Under the pieces are notes generated by a model. That model was given only the letters and a program-made list of their open reading frames with translations. It was not told where the DNA came from and ran no database searches. A stretch of DNA of 64,000 nt from Congzhengia minquanensis (GTDB lineage: Bacteria > Bacillota > Clostridia > UBA1381 > UBA9506). Below are positions 1-8,855 of this stretch, in pieces. The first letter of the stretch is position 1, and the number at the start of each line of letters is the position of its first letter. The position numbers and the translations under genes are program-made. The stretch spans positions 930,001-994,000 of the forward strand of contig NZ_JACRSU010000001.1 in assembly GCF_014384785.1 (NCBI RefSeq), read 5' to 3'.

Positions 1-735
1 TACCACCCCTATTGCCTGGCTTTAAAAACCAGCCCTGAAGCCTGGGACCAATGTATTCACAGCCAGAAAAAGGTGTATGAGCGTTTGAAGAACGGCGCAT
101 TTTTCGGCATGTGCCACGCCGGGGTAGAAGAATTTGTGTTTCCCATACCGGGAGGCGCACAGCAGGACAAAATTATTGGTTTCGTCAGCGTCAGCGGATT
201 TAAAACCCGTGAAACCGAGGCGAAAAAGCGGGTGCGCCGCGTTGCAGAAGAATATCTCATCTCCAAAGAAACCCTTTTCGGACTTTACCAAAAGCTTTCT
301 CCCCAGCCGCCTGAATTTGCCTCGCTCCGGGCGGAAATTGAGCCGCTGTGCTTTCTGCTGTCATACCTTTCAGCGCTTACCGAAAGCGATGCCGCCGACA
401 ATTCCGAGCGCTCCCTCTACAGCCGGCTGCTGACCTATGTTAACCGCCATTTTGCAGACGGCATCACCCTGCGGGACATCAGCAAAAACTGTTTTTGCTC
501 CCTTTCCGCCGTAAGCCACGTGTTTGTAAAACACCAGGGCGTGCCGGTGATGAAATATATTCAGGAAAAACGCCTCACCGAGGCAAAAACCCTGCTTTTA
601 GACTCCGACTTTTCTGTGAAAACCATTTCAGAAATGACGGGTTTTTCCGACTCGAACTATTTCATATCCTGCTTTAAAAAGGCCTATGGCCTGCCCCCGG
701 CGGCCTTTCGAAAAAAGTCGAAAAAAAGCGTTTAA
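1..735 (+). CDS. AraC-family transcriptional regulator with PocR-like sensor domain, 5' end missing
   Basis: The frame is open from the first base, so the gene begins outside the window; a GTG at 73 is only an internal codon. The visible N-terminal part carries a CHAG-V-E-x-x-x-P-I pattern and a following glycine-rich strand, which resembles the PocR-type ligand-sensing domain. The last ~100 residues form a typical AraC double helix-turn-helix ending in the GFSDSNYFISCFKKAYG signature. It probably regulates sugar or polyol genes, but its targets are not visible because the gene is cut. No terminator follows; the next gene has its own promoter-like -10. The AraC call is firm, the PocR call is moderate. 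Confidence 0.85.
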   Translation, partial: YHPYCLALKTSPEAWDQCIHSQKKVYERLKNGAFFGMCHAGVEEFVFPIPGGAQQDKIIGFVSVSGFKTRETEAKKRVRRVAEEYLISKETLFGLYQKLSPQPPEFASLRAEIEPLCFLLSYLSALTESDAADNSERSLYSRLLTYVNRHFADGITLRDISKNCFCSLSAVSHVFVKHQGVPVMKYIQEKRLTEAKTLLLDSDFSVKTISEMTGFSDSNYFISCFKKAYGLPPAAFRKKSKKSV

Positions 736-800
736 AATTTGTTCATGAAAGTTATTAATTTTATTTACAAATTCTATGAAATTTTGTCACAAATTTGGGT

Positions 801-901
801 TATAATAGTCTTAGAAACAAAAAAGGAGATGGTTTCAATGGGAACCATAAAATAAAGCGTTTCAATGAAAAATAAAAATAAAATGAATTGGAGGAGATTG
901 T
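801..901 (+). promoter_or_regulatory. hsp20 promoter and structured leader with a five-codon upstream ORF
   Basis: A perfect TATAAT lies at 801-806 with no convincing -35 at standard spacing. The leader contains an 8-bp hairpin (829-836 with 841-848, loop AATG) that holds an ATG at 838. That ATG has a good Shine-Dalgarno (AAGGAGAT, ~821-829) and opens a five-codon ORF ending at 855. The nine bases GTTTCAATG occur at 832-840 and again at 859-867. The hsp20 ribosome site GGAGGAG follows at about 890-896. Confidence 0.4.
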
Positions 902-1324
902 ATGTTTGATTTAATTCCATTTGGACGCAAGGAAAAAGATTTGTACCGCTATTTTAACGATTTTGAAAAGAGCTTTTTCGGTGACTCAGGCAGCTATCTT
1001 TCTGCCTTCAAAACCGATATCATCGACAAAGACGGCGCATATGTCCTGCAGGCGGAGCTGCCGGGATTTGCCAAGGAGGATATCCATATCGACCTAAACG
1101 GCGACTATCTCACCATTTCGGCAGAGCACAAGGAAGAAACTGAGGACAAAAGCGGCCAGTATATCCGCAAGGAACGCAGGTTCGGCTCGTTTGCAAGGAG
1201 CTTCAATGTTTCCGACGTGGATACCGATAAAATCACCGCAAGCTATAAAGACGGCGTTTTAGAGCTCTCCATGCCGAAGCAAACGGAGGAAAAAGCGAAA
1301 GTAAGCCAGATTGAAATTCAATAA
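902..1324 (+). CDS. Hsp20/alpha-crystallin small heat-shock protein
   Basis: 140 residues, the usual size for a bacterial small heat-shock protein. A short N-terminal arm is followed by the alpha-crystallin domain: the AELPGFAKEDIHIDLNGDYLTI strand region near residues 51-72, the RRFGSFARSFNV segment near 92-103, and the conserved DGVLEL motif near 118-123. It acts as an ATP-independent cytoplasmic holdase that binds unfolding proteins under heat or solvent stress. The start has a strong GGAGGAG site. It is monocistronic and ends at a strong bidirectional terminator. No CIRCE inverted repeat was seen upstream. Confidence 0.95.
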   Translation: MFDLIPFGRKEKDLYRYFNDFEKSFFGDSGSYLSAFKTDIIDKDGAYVLQAELPGFAKEDIHIDLNGDYLTISAEHKEETEDKSGQYIRKERRFGSFARSFNVSDVDTDKITASYKDGVLELSMPKQTEEKAKVSQIEIQ

Positions 1325-1362
1325 TCCCCTCACTTTAGATACCCCATTTACCCCCCATTTTG

Positions 1363-1400
1363 AAAGCGGGCCGCCAAACAGTTTGGCAGCCCGCTTTTTC
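1363..1400. terminator. Bidirectional terminator between hsp20 and the CBM-like gene
   Basis: The arms AAAGCGGGC-GCCAAAC and TTTGGC-GCCCGCTTT pair with one mismatch on each side, and a T run follows on the plus strand. A matching T run on the minus strand serves the converging gene. Confidence 0.85.
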
Positions 1401-1416
1401 CTGTCTTTATTTTTGT

Positions 1417-3846
1417 TTAACGTGTGTATGCGCAGATGGGAGTGCAGTTTGTAAGGTCTTTCCACATCATAACCTTCACAGTGTCCCCCTCGCCAGGCGA
1501 AAATTCCGCCGGAACGGTTTCTTCAAATTTTCCTTCTTCAAACACCGCGTCGGTTACGGCAAACGACGTGAGCTGCCCCCCATTGTAGGAGGCGTAAAGA
1601 ATTGTTGCAGACGCCCCGCTGCAGCCGGCAGTCACTTTTCCTGCCGCCGCGTCGTAGACGATATAATCCGTTGCCGCGCCGACGGTGAACGTTGCGCGGT
1701 TGCCGATTAGGCCTGCGGTGCTGATGGGGATAATTTCAAAAGTGATATCCTGTCCTGCCGCACAGCTTGGCACAGTAAATGCCTGGTCCGGCGCAAAGGT
1801 GCCATAGTTGCGGATTTCGCCGCCGGGAAGCACAGAATATGCCTTAATCACCGTTGCCGCCTTGTTTTCTTCTTCGCTGTATTTCGGAACATAGGTGTAG
1901 GAAAGGGAAATTTCACTTCCCGGCACCGCTGCGCCTGTGGCGGAAATGTCTGCCACATCTGCGTCCAGCCCGTTTTTCAAATCATCCATCAGGTTGCTGT
2001 TGCCCATTTCCTCAACCTTTAAGTCGTCCAGATAAAGCACCGTTCCTTCCGGATTGGTCGATTTATTCACACGGAAATACAGCATAGGGCGCCGCGGCAC
2101 AAGGTTGGCTATGCTGGCATCTTCTTTTCCCTCAATCCGCGGGAAGTTCACTTTATACCAGCCGGAAAATTCTTTCCAATCGTTAGAAATTGTCCACTCC
2201 GTCTTAGCATTGTCAAAGGTTTCAGGGCCAACCATATATTCAAAGTTGGGCACCTTATAAACTTCTGTTGTTCCGGGGTCTTTATTTGTGTATCTGTCAA
2301 AGATAAGGGAAATCGGAACTTCTGCGTTTTCCTCCAGTCCCTCGGTTTTTGCCTTGAAGCTGATGCGGTAAAGTTTGCCCTGCTCGAAGGTAGCACTGGT
2401 TTTCATGTCGCCGTAATTGCCGGTGGAGGTCATTTTCATGCTCTGCCCCTCGCCGCTGGCCGTGTCAGTGCTGACTTCGGCCGTGGCATTGTTGGCAGTC
2501 CAGCCCGGGAACGTCTGCGTAACCTCACCGGTGTTTTTAAACACCTTTAATCCGTCACCGCTGATTTCCATGTCCCCGTTGCCGATAACACCTAAGTCAA
2601 ACACCTGCAGCTTGTCAAATCCAAACGTTCCGGCGCCTGCCGGGTCGTCAGTTGCATACGTGCCTTCCTCTGCTTTTTCAGGACAGATACGGAAGCCCAC
2701 ATGGAAGTTGTTGTTGTCATATGCTTGATATTCATAATAGTAGTAATACTCTACCTTTGTCCACTGGCCCTTAGGAATAACCGCAGGGTACACACTGGGA
2801 TAACCGCTTGTGAAAGAGTTTTTATCCTCCGGATCCCTTTTGCCGGCGTAAATAATTTGCCTAATTTTTGCGGTGTCGCCATATAAGCCCTCGTCGCCTT
2901 CAATTCCATCATAGCGGAACCAGCCCGAAACCTTGTAAAGGTGGCCCATTTTAAGATAAACGTTACTGAATGTTGTGTCTGCGAAATTCTTGCCGTGAGT
3001 GCCCTTATCATCCGTTACAACGGGGCTTAACACCTGCCTGTAACCCAGCGAACAGTCGTCGCTGCGGCCGTCTAATTCACCGGTAACAGAGGAAGTGTCA
3101 TAATCGTCGTTCACCACATAGGTTCCCGCCGTGCCGGTGTTCACACCCATTCTGTCGCTGTCAGGATATTCAAAAATAAAATCGTCAATCTGATAGTCCA
3201 AAACTGTTGCATCGGGGTCTGCCAATGCCTGAATGCCTGCCTCGCCGGTAACTCTCAGGCTCACCGTTTTCAGCTGAATGCTGCCAATGGACGCGCCGCT
3301 GCCGATAGACATGGCGTCTTCCCATTCAATGTCCTTTTCCACCTTCACCCACTGGTCTTTCACCAAAACATTTGTGATGTCATACTGTTTCCAGCCGGTG
3401 CCGGAATACGCCTCGCCAACGGTAACATCGGTTCTGTTTCCTGCATTCGTTACAATTCCGGTGCCGTGGAAAATAAAGCTGAACACGTTACAGTTTTTGT
3501 TGTTAAACTGGTCTAAAATTTCAGAATTCAGCTTCACCCATGCAGACATATGAATTTTCTGCCCCTTAACAGGCGCCAAACCTTCGCACGCATATGTCAC
3601 ATCAAAAAAACCCTTGTTTTTTTGATGCACCTGTAAGCTGCCGCCGCTGCCGTTTGCGCCGCCTTTTGCAATACTTACAGTTGCCCGTGATGCATCCGGT
3701 TTGTTAAACCCGTTTAGACTTTCCTCTGTCTCAAAGGTTTCAAACAAATAGGGATAGCCCTCGTTGCTTCCCAGCGCTGAGACCTGCATTAAGCCTGCGC
3801 CAAGCAGCATTGCGAAAGACAGCATCGTTGCTAAAAATTTTTTCAT
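1417..3846 (-). CDS. Secreted multi-domain carbohydrate-binding-like protein
   Basis: 809 residues from the ATG at 3846, which has AGGAGGAAAG upstream; an upstream in-frame codon at 3864 has no ribosome site. The N-terminus is a clear signal peptide (KKFLATMLSFAMLLGAGLM). The rest is a string of beta-sandwich regions: about 40-230, 270-430, and one beginning GNGDMEISGDG near 450 that looks like a CBM4/9-type carbohydrate-binding module, followed by an Ig-like region. No glycosidase catalytic motif and no LPxTG sorting signal was seen. It probably binds polysaccharide outside the cell. The specific ligand and any catalytic role are unknown. Confidence 0.65.
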   Translation of the reverse strand: MKKFLATMLSFAMLLGAGLMQVSALGSNEGYPYLFETFETEESLNGFNKPDASRATVSIAKGGANGSGGSLQVHQKNKGFFDVTYACEGLAPVKGQKIHMSAWVKLNSEILDQFNNKNCNVFSFIFHGTGIVTNAGNRTDVTVGEAYSGTGWKQYDITNVLVKDQWVKVEKDIEWEDAMSIGSGASIGSIQLKTVSLRVTGEAGIQALADPDATVLDYQIDDFIFEYPDSDRMGVNTGTAGTYVVNDDYDTSSVTGELDGRSDDCSLGYRQVLSPVVTDDKGTHGKNFADTTFSNVYLKMGHLYKVSGWFRYDGIEGDEGLYGDTAKIRQIIYAGKRDPEDKNSFTSGYPSVYPAVIPKGQWTKVEYYYYYEYQAYDNNNFHVGFRICPEKAEEGTYATDDPAGAGTFGFDKLQVFDLGVIGNGDMEISGDGLKVFKNTGEVTQTFPGWTANNATAEVSTDTASGEGQSMKMTSTGNYGDMKTSATFEQGKLYRISFKAKTEGLEENAEVPISLIFDRYTNKDPGTTEVYKVPNFEYMVGPETFDNAKTEWTISNDWKEFSGWYKVNFPRIEGKEDASIANLVPRRPMLYFRVNKSTNPEGTVLYLDDLKVEEMGNSNLMDDLKNGLDADVADISATGAAVPGSEISLSYTYVPKYSEEENKAATVIKAYSVLPGGEIRNYGTFAPDQAFTVPSCAAGQDITFEIIPISTAGLIGNRATFTVGAATDYIVYDAAAGKVTAGCSGASATILYASYNGGQLTSFAVTDAVFEEGKFEETVPAEFSPGEGDTVKVMMWKDLTNCTPICAYTR

Positions 3847-3916
3847 ATTCTTTCCTCCTCGCATATTTTGTTAATTTGCACAAATATTAAAAATTTTCCG
3901 AACCTTATCTGTACTA

Positions 3917-3945
3917 ATTATATAATAAACAACAGGAAATTGCAA
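3917..3945 (-). promoter_or_regulatory. Sigma-A promoter of the secreted CBM-like gene
   Basis: On the minus strand TTGCAA (3940-3945), a 17-bp spacer, and TATAAT (3917-3922). It lies 71 bp before the start codon at 3846. Confidence 0.75.
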
Positions 3946-3993
3946 CACAAATCTTGCACGGCGCCCCTGTTTTTTCTGCGAAAAGTTGTATTT

Positions 3994-5475
3994 TTAAATG
4001 ATTTTTTCCGCCTCCGCAAACCCTTCATATTCGTTTAAAAAGTCCTCTGCGCTTTTGGCGCAATAAAGCCCGGCCTTTCCGCTGCCGTCAAACCCAATGG
4101 TAATGCCCAGATTGCCGAAATATTCGTCAATAATCTGCACCTTTAAAAACAGCTTTTTCGGCTCAATCCACGCCGCTGATGCGGCGCACCGGTAAAAATG
4201 CCCCTTGGTTTTCACCGTTCCCACTTCGTCTGCATACCCTTCCTGGGGAAACGCACCAAACGCATTTTCACACATCCGAAAAGCAATTGCTTTGTCCCCC
4301 TGGGCGTTGGTAAAGCCGAATTGCCCCCCGCCGTTACCGTCGAACTCCAGTTTAAATTTCGTAATCCCCATGGGATTATCCCGCACCGCAAACGTCACGC
4401 CGTTCACTTCCCGCTCAAAATCGCTGTGTTTGCTGCCCTTTGCCGCTGCAAGCGTTAAGCCGGCGCAATATGCATCCAGCTGCTCCTGCGAAGCAGCATT
4501 CTCTGCCAGAGGGCCGCCCTGCATGCTGTCTGCAATGTGGGTAAAAAACGCTTCAAATATCACGTTCTTTGCCAAATTCTTGCCCTGATTGTCGCCGTTG
4601 TAAACCAAAATCAAGTCTAAATCGGGAACGCACACCGCAAACTGACAGCCCATGCCGTTAAAAAAGAACGAGTTTCGCCAGGTGCGCCAAAACTGAAATC
4701 CATAGCCCTGGGTGTCAAAATCGTTCAAACCCCAGGGGTTGTTGTCAATCTGCTTTGCCGTGGCTTCGGTCACATAGCGTTCATTTAAAATCTGCTCGCC
4801 GTTCCACGTTCCGCCGTTTAACAGAAACCGCGCAATTTTCAGCAAGTCCCGGGGCGTGCAAATCACGCCCGAGTCCCCCCACGAATGGCCGCCGGGGCAT
4901 TTCAGACAAAACGCCTCTTTTGAAACGCCGATTTTGTCGAACAGCTTCTCTCTCAAATATTCCATAAACGGCTTTCCCGTGAGCCGCTCCGCCAGCGCCG
5001 CCAGAATAAACGAGCCGCTGCTGTCGTAGTTATAAATTGTGCCCGACGGCCGCGACTGCACCCCGTCATTTTCAAAATAAAACCGCACGCGGTCGTCCGG
5101 CGCGGCGGCAAACCAGTTCTGCGCCGGCTTTGCCGTTGCCATCATCAGCATATGGCGAACGGTCTGATTTTTCAGGTTTTCGTCCGTTGCCCGTTTTGCC
5201 TCCTCGGGAAAATACTTTGAAATTTTGTCGTCAAGGCACAAAAGCCCGTCCTGCTCGCAAAACCCAACCGCAATGGAAACAATGCTCTTGCTGACGGAAT
5301 ACATCCGGTGGCCGAAGCTTTTGTCAAAGGGCGGCCAGTAGTGTTCAAAGAAAACATCCTCCCCCCGGGCTAAAATCACGTTGTGGGTCGAAAGATTTCT
5401 GTTTTCAAGGCTCTGAACAAACTTCAGCACCTGCTCTGAGGAGATTCCCGCCTTTTCCGGTGATACATGGTTCAC
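3994..5475 (-). CDS. Beta-lactamase-family (class C-like) serine hydrolase
   Basis: 493 residues starting at a GTG (5475) with AGGAGGG just upstream. The serine nucleophile motif SxxK is SVSK at residues 60-63, and a YxS motif (YNYDSSG, near 148) stands where the family has YxN. There is no signal peptide, so it acts in the cytoplasm. This argues against a resistance beta-lactamase and for an esterase or peptidase of the EstB/class C group that removes ester decorations or processes small substrates. About 150 residues beyond the hydrolase domain form an extra C-terminal domain. It lies 23 bp downstream of the GH16 gene, probably in one operon. Confidence 0.8.
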   Translation of the reverse strand: MNHVSPEKAGISSEQVLKFVQSLENRNLSTHNVILARGEDVFFEHYWPPFDKSFGHRMYSVSKSIVSIAVGFCEQDGLLCLDDKISKYFPEEAKRATDENLKNQTVRHMLMMATAKPAQNWFAAAPDDRVRFYFENDGVQSRPSGTIYNYDSSGSFILAALAERLTGKPFMEYLREKLFDKIGVSKEAFCLKCPGGHSWGDSGVICTPRDLLKIARFLLNGGTWNGEQILNERYVTEATAKQIDNNPWGLNDFDTQGYGFQFWRTWRNSFFFNGMGCQFAVCVPDLDLILVYNGDNQGKNLAKNVIFEAFFTHIADSMQGGPLAENAASQEQLDAYCAGLTLAAAKGSKHSDFEREVNGVTFAVRDNPMGITKFKLEFDGNGGGQFGFTNAQGDKAIAFRMCENAFGAFPQEGYADEVGTVKTKGHFYRCAASAAWIEPKKLFLKVQIIDEYFGNLGITIGFDGSGKAGLYCAKSAEDFLNEYEGFAEAEKII

Positions 5476-5498
5476 GTTCTTGCCCTCCTAAATTCGTT

Positions 5499-6389
5499 TT
5501 ATTTTTGATAAACCCGAACCCAGTCAATCACATACCGCTGAGGAAAAACCGTGGTTTCGTCCGGCGCGCCCGGCCAGTCGCCCCCAACGGCCAAACTCAG
5601 CAAAACCCGGTGGGGTTCGGTAAAATATTTCTTGTTTTCCTCTGTTAGCTGTGTTCGGTAATATTCCCGCCCGTCTAAAAACCAAATAATTTCCGTGTCC
5701 GTCCACTCTGCGGCATATACGTGAAATTCGTCGGATAACGTTCCGCTTAAAAGCGTGGTCTTTCCGCTTTCCGAGTAAGACGTTCCCTGATATTCCCCCC
5801 AGTGAATGGTGCCGTGGCAGGTGTTTTCCCGGCCTGCGCCGCCCACCATTTCAAACACGTCAATCTCGCCGCCCGAGGGCCAATAGTTTTGGTCCCCCAT
5901 GGTCCAAAACGCCGGGAGCAAGCCCTGCCCCTCGGGCAGCTTTGCCCGAACCGCAAACACGCCCTGGTGAAACGACTTTTTGTGCCGTGTGGTGAGGCTG
6001 GCAGAGGTATATGCAAACCCCGGAAACTTGCTTTCCTTTCTTGCCTCTAACACCAAACACCCATCTTCCATCCAGGCGTTGTCTTTCGTATAATATTGCA
6101 GCTCGTTGTTCCGTTTATAGCCCTCTTCAAAGCTCCACACGGTTTCGTCCACCGTGCCTGTTTCAAACTCGTCGCTCCACACAAGCCGGTATTGGCCCGA
6201 TTTTAACAACACCCGTTCCGCTATGCTGCTGCCGTAAAGAAATTGCCGCAGCAAGCTTTTTGCCGGGTCTTTATACATAGAAATCCCGCCTGACGCGCCC
6301 TGGTTTTCCGCACCTGCCATGCTTATGCCAAAACCGAACAAAACAACCGCCGACACCGCCGCCGCGCAGGCCCTATGCCCGAATTTCAT
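5499..6389 (-). CDS. Secreted GH16 family beta-glucanase (laminarinase-like)
   Basis: 296 residues. A signal peptide (residues 1-27, AAAVSAVVLFGF core) precedes a GH16 jelly-roll with the catalytic signature EIDVFE at 175-180 (nucleophile E175, D177, acid/base E180). The WSDEF motif near 71-75 and the C-terminal DWVRVYQ ending are also typical. The family cleaves beta-1,3 or mixed beta-1,3/1,4 glucans; the exact substrate cannot be set from the motif. It is the only clear secreted glycosidase of this group. The ATG has GAAGGAG upstream. The preceding beta-helix gene ends 23 bp upstream, suggesting cotranscription. Confidence 0.92.
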   Translation of the reverse strand: MKFGHRACAAAVSAVVLFGFGISMAGAENQGASGGISMYKDPAKSLLRQFLYGSSIAERVLLKSGQYRLVWSDEFETGTVDETVWSFEEGYKRNNELQYYTKDNAWMEDGCLVLEARKESKFPGFAYTSASLTTRHKKSFHQGVFAVRAKLPEGQGLLPAFWTMGDQNYWPSGGEIDVFEMVGGAGRENTCHGTIHWGEYQGTSYSESGKTTLLSGTLSDEFHVYAAEWTDTEIIWFLDGREYYRTQLTEENKKYFTEPHRVLLSLAVGGDWPGAPDETTVFPQRYVIDWVRVYQK

Positions 6390-6412
6390 CTGCTTTTCTC
6401 CTTCAACAAAAA

Positions 6413-7756
6413 TTAATCCACCGTGCAGTCGTCACCCACAAAGTCGTCGTAAACAATGTTTGGAACGTCCACGTCGTAAAGCTCAATGTGGTTTTTCCCG
6501 GTAATGCGAAGCAGGTTGTCCACCATGTCTGCATAAACGCCGTTAATTTTAAAGTTAAATCCGTGAATGTCCCGCATGTTGCACACCGCCCGGTAGGGAT
6601 AAAAATGCTCCCCGGGGAACAGGGGCGTTTCAATATAGTCCGGCTTCCGCACCTCTTCAATGGGATAGGGCGCCTGCCTGGGGTCGAACTTCACGTTGCA
6701 AAGATAAATGTTGTTATATTCCAGTGTTTTCCCGCAGCCCACCGCCGCGCCGCCGTCAGACCGCATTGTGATGTCTGAAATGGTAATGTCCTGCACGGAA
6801 GACACAAGCTCCACCGCACACGCGCCCCGGGAAACCACGTTTTTCACCGACATATTCCGTGTTTCGCCAAGACGCGCCGGGCAAAACCCATAAACCGTTT
6901 CCCCAATGGACACTGCCGCCCCGGCGCGGTATGAGGCGCCCTCCCGGGACAAATCGGTCACGCCGTCCACCAACGCGCCGGAAAGCAAATTCCCGTCTCC
7001 GTTTACAAAACGGACGTTGGAAAACACAGAACAGTCCGACCGCACGTTTTTAATATAAATATCCCGCACGGCACTTGTATTCACCAACGTGCCGCTGCAA
7101 GGCGGCGTGCTGCCACAATGCGGTGAACCGCCACAATGCGGCGAGCCGCCCCCGGAAAAGGTGGTAACCTCCACAGTGTCGCCGAGGGTGGTTCCAAAAA
7201 TGTTTTCAACGGTCACACTGTCACAGCCGCAGGCCACTGTAATGCCCTTTGCGTTTCCCGGCAGCTCGCCGGGCAGCACCGGCTCCAAATCGTTGAAAAA
7301 CCAAATGTCACGAATTACGGCAAGTGAAACGCCGCGGCACAAAATCCCCCGGGTGTGCCGATTTTGAAGGGAGAGGCCGCAAACCGTAACCTGCCTTGCG
7401 TTTTCAATGAAAATCAGCGGCCGGCCGGCCTTTTCTCCGCCGCTTATGCAGGCGTTTCCCGTTCCAACAAGACGAACCCGCTCAGCCGGCGTTTCCTCCC
7501 CGCCGCAAACGTCAAACCCGCCGTCGCCTGTTAACTCCACCTGGCAGTTATCCAGCTCCAGCACAAAATCAGAGGGAATTGTCACAGGCGCGTCCACAAC
7601 CCAGCGGCAGGCGCCTGCACCCCTGTTGTAGCGGGGAATTACCGTTTTGTTCAGCCCCGTTTCCTTTGCCAGGTCGATGGCTGCCTGAATACGCGCCGCG
7701 TCTGCCGATTCGTTGTTTTCCGGCTGTGTGTAACCCAGTTCATATATGTCATGCAT
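6413..7756 (-). CDS. Right-handed parallel beta-helix protein (pectin-degrading enzyme-like)
   Basis: About 447 residues from the ATG at 7756, preceded by a short GGAG; an upstream TTG at 7792 has no ribosome site. Repeated short strands of the type V-x-N-I/V spaced 20-25 residues apart, and an N-terminal ARIQAAID-like segment, are typical of the pectate-lyase/polygalacturonase beta-helix fold. The GH28 NTD...DD...GHG residues were not found clearly, so the activity is open (lyase, hydrolase, or epimerase). There is no signal peptide. The frame contains an 18-nt tandem duplication (7112-7147) that adds a Gly-Ser-Pro-His-Cys-Gly repeat. Confidence 0.7.
   Translation of the reverse strand: MHDIYELGYTQPENNESADAARIQAAIDLAKETGLNKTVIPRYNRGAGACRWVVDAPVTIPSDFVLELDNCQVELTGDGGFDVCGGEETPAERVRLVGTGNACISGGEKAGRPLIFIENARQVTVCGLSLQNRHTRGILCRGVSLAVIRDIWFFNDLEPVLPGELPGNAKGITVACGCDSVTVENIFGTTLGDTVEVTTFSGGGSPHCGGSPHCGSTPPCSGTLVNTSAVRDIYIKNVRSDCSVFSNVRFVNGDGNLLSGALVDGVTDLSREGASYRAGAAVSIGETVYGFCPARLGETRNMSVKNVVSRGACAVELVSSVQDITISDITMRSDGGAAVGCGKTLEYNNIYLCNVKFDPRQAPYPIEEVRKPDYIETPLFPGEHFYPYRAVCNMRDIHGFNFKINGVYADMVDNLLRITGKNHIELYDVDVPNIVYDDFVGDDCTVD
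7112..7147. repeat. 18-nt tandem duplication inside the beta-helix gene
   Basis: Two adjacent 18-nt units (7112-7129 and 7130-7147) differ at two positions. They keep the reading frame and encode two copies of a Cys/His/Pro-containing hexapeptide in a loop of the predicted beta-helix. Confidence 0.8.
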
Positions 7757-7846
7757 AAAAAATCTCCATTCTGCCGCCCTGCGCCGGCTCAAACAGCAAC
7801 GAAATCTCTATATCTCACAGGGCAAAGAATGATAAGAGATTTTTTC

Positions 7847-7889
7847 GCCCGTGTGCGTTACGTCCGCAGGACGATAATTTCGCACGGGC
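7847..7889. other. Nested inverted repeat between beta-helix gene and AraC gene
   Basis: Outer arms GCCCGTGTGCG (7847-7857) and CGCACGGGC (7881-7889) enclose an inner hairpin CGTCC-GCA-GGACG (7861-7873). The poly-T tract (7840-7845) lies on the wrong side for a terminator in either direction. It may be a leader structure of the downstream operon or an operator. The rest of 7757-7943 shows nothing coding. Confidence 0.45.
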
Positions 7890-7943
7890 AGTTAAATCCG
7901 CCGGAGGCATAAATGTGAACGGAATTTTCACGTTTACGCTCCT

Positions 7944-8783
7944 TTACTTGTTTCGAAACTCCTTGGGCGACCTGCCCGTAACCTTTTTAAAATAGTTTGA
8001 AAAATAGCTGATGTCGCAAAAGCCCACCTCCTGAGCGATTTGCGTAACCGAAAAATGAGTGGTTTCCAGCAGCGTCACAGCCTTCGCAATGCGAATGTTC
8101 AGCAAATAACTGCGCAGAGACATGCCGGTTTTCGCCCGAATTAAACTGTTGATATAATTGGGGTGATAGTGAAACAGCTCGGCAAGCTGGCTGTTTGTAA
8201 TGGCGCCGCTAAAGTTTTCATGCAGATAAGAAATGATTTTATCCGCCGCAGAAGACCCCGAACCGCTTGCCCCCTCAGACAGAAAACGCGCACATTCCGC
8301 CAGAAACAAAGAAAGATATGCGCCGGCGGCTGCATTGGAATAAATCAGGTTTTGCCCGAACTCGCTGTGGGCCTTTAACAGCAAATCTTCAAACCGGCCC
8401 ATGCCAGAAATTGCCGCCGCCCGGTTAAACGCAGAAGCGTCTTCAAAGGTGACGCGCTCTAAAACATTGCTTTCCACAAATTTTTCCGGTGAATCCGGGG
8501 GAATGGGAACGTCGTGCGCCGCCTGCCGAAAGGTGAAATCAAAGTTCACGGCAAGCACCTTTGCGTCCTCAGCCGTGCGCAGCACACGATATGTCACGCC
8601 GGAATGAATGACAATTCCGTCCGTTTCGCGGAGAACGTGCTCTTTTCCGCCGGCAAACACAGAAACAGACCCTTTTTTCACATAAAACAGCCGGCAGTCG
8701 TAGGGGCAAAGGAAAGGCCCCGTGTCGTTCGGCTGCAAAAATCTTGAAAACCGCACAAAGGGATGAATTTCACAAAACCGCAC
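7944..8783 (-). CDS. AraC-family regulator with N-terminal cupin-type sensor
   Basis: 279 residues from the GTG at 8783, chosen because GGAGGG lies seven bases before it; an in-frame TTG at 8813 lacks such a site. Residues ~25-90 form a cupin-like barrel (FLCPYDCRLFYVKKGSV; GIVIHSG), the usual sugar-sensing half. The C-terminal 100 residues are the AraC DNA-binding domain (GFCDISYFSNYFKKVTGRSP). It is transcribed toward the GH16 operon and away from the isomerase operon, so it probably activates one or both in response to a plant-derived sugar. Confidence 0.9.
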   Translation of the reverse strand: MRFCEIHPFVRFSRFLQPNDTGPFLCPYDCRLFYVKKGSVSVFAGGKEHVLRETDGIVIHSGVTYRVLRTAEDAKVLAVNFDFTFRQAAHDVPIPPDSPEKFVESNVLERVTFEDASAFNRAAAISGMGRFEDLLLKAHSEFGQNLIYSNAAAGAYLSLFLAECARFLSEGASGSGSSAADKIISYLHENFSGAITNSQLAELFHYHPNYINSLIRAKTGMSLRSYLLNIRIAKAVTLLETTHFSVTQIAQEVGFCDISYFSNYFKKVTGRSPKEFRNK

Positions 8784-8855
8784 CGTTTGCCCTCCAATCT
8801 TTGATTTACACAAAAATAACTTGAAATCATTATAGATTATAGCACGCTTTTGTTA

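Noticed and set aside
3994..5475. Antibiotic-resistance beta-lactamase
   Set aside because: SxxK is present but there is no signal peptide, the protein is longer than class C enzymes, and it is cotranscribed with glycosidases; an esterase-like role fits better.
7847..7889. Intrinsic terminator of the AraC gene
   Set aside because: The T run lies before the stem on the plus strand and becomes an A run after the stem on the minus strand, so neither direction gives a stem followed by U.
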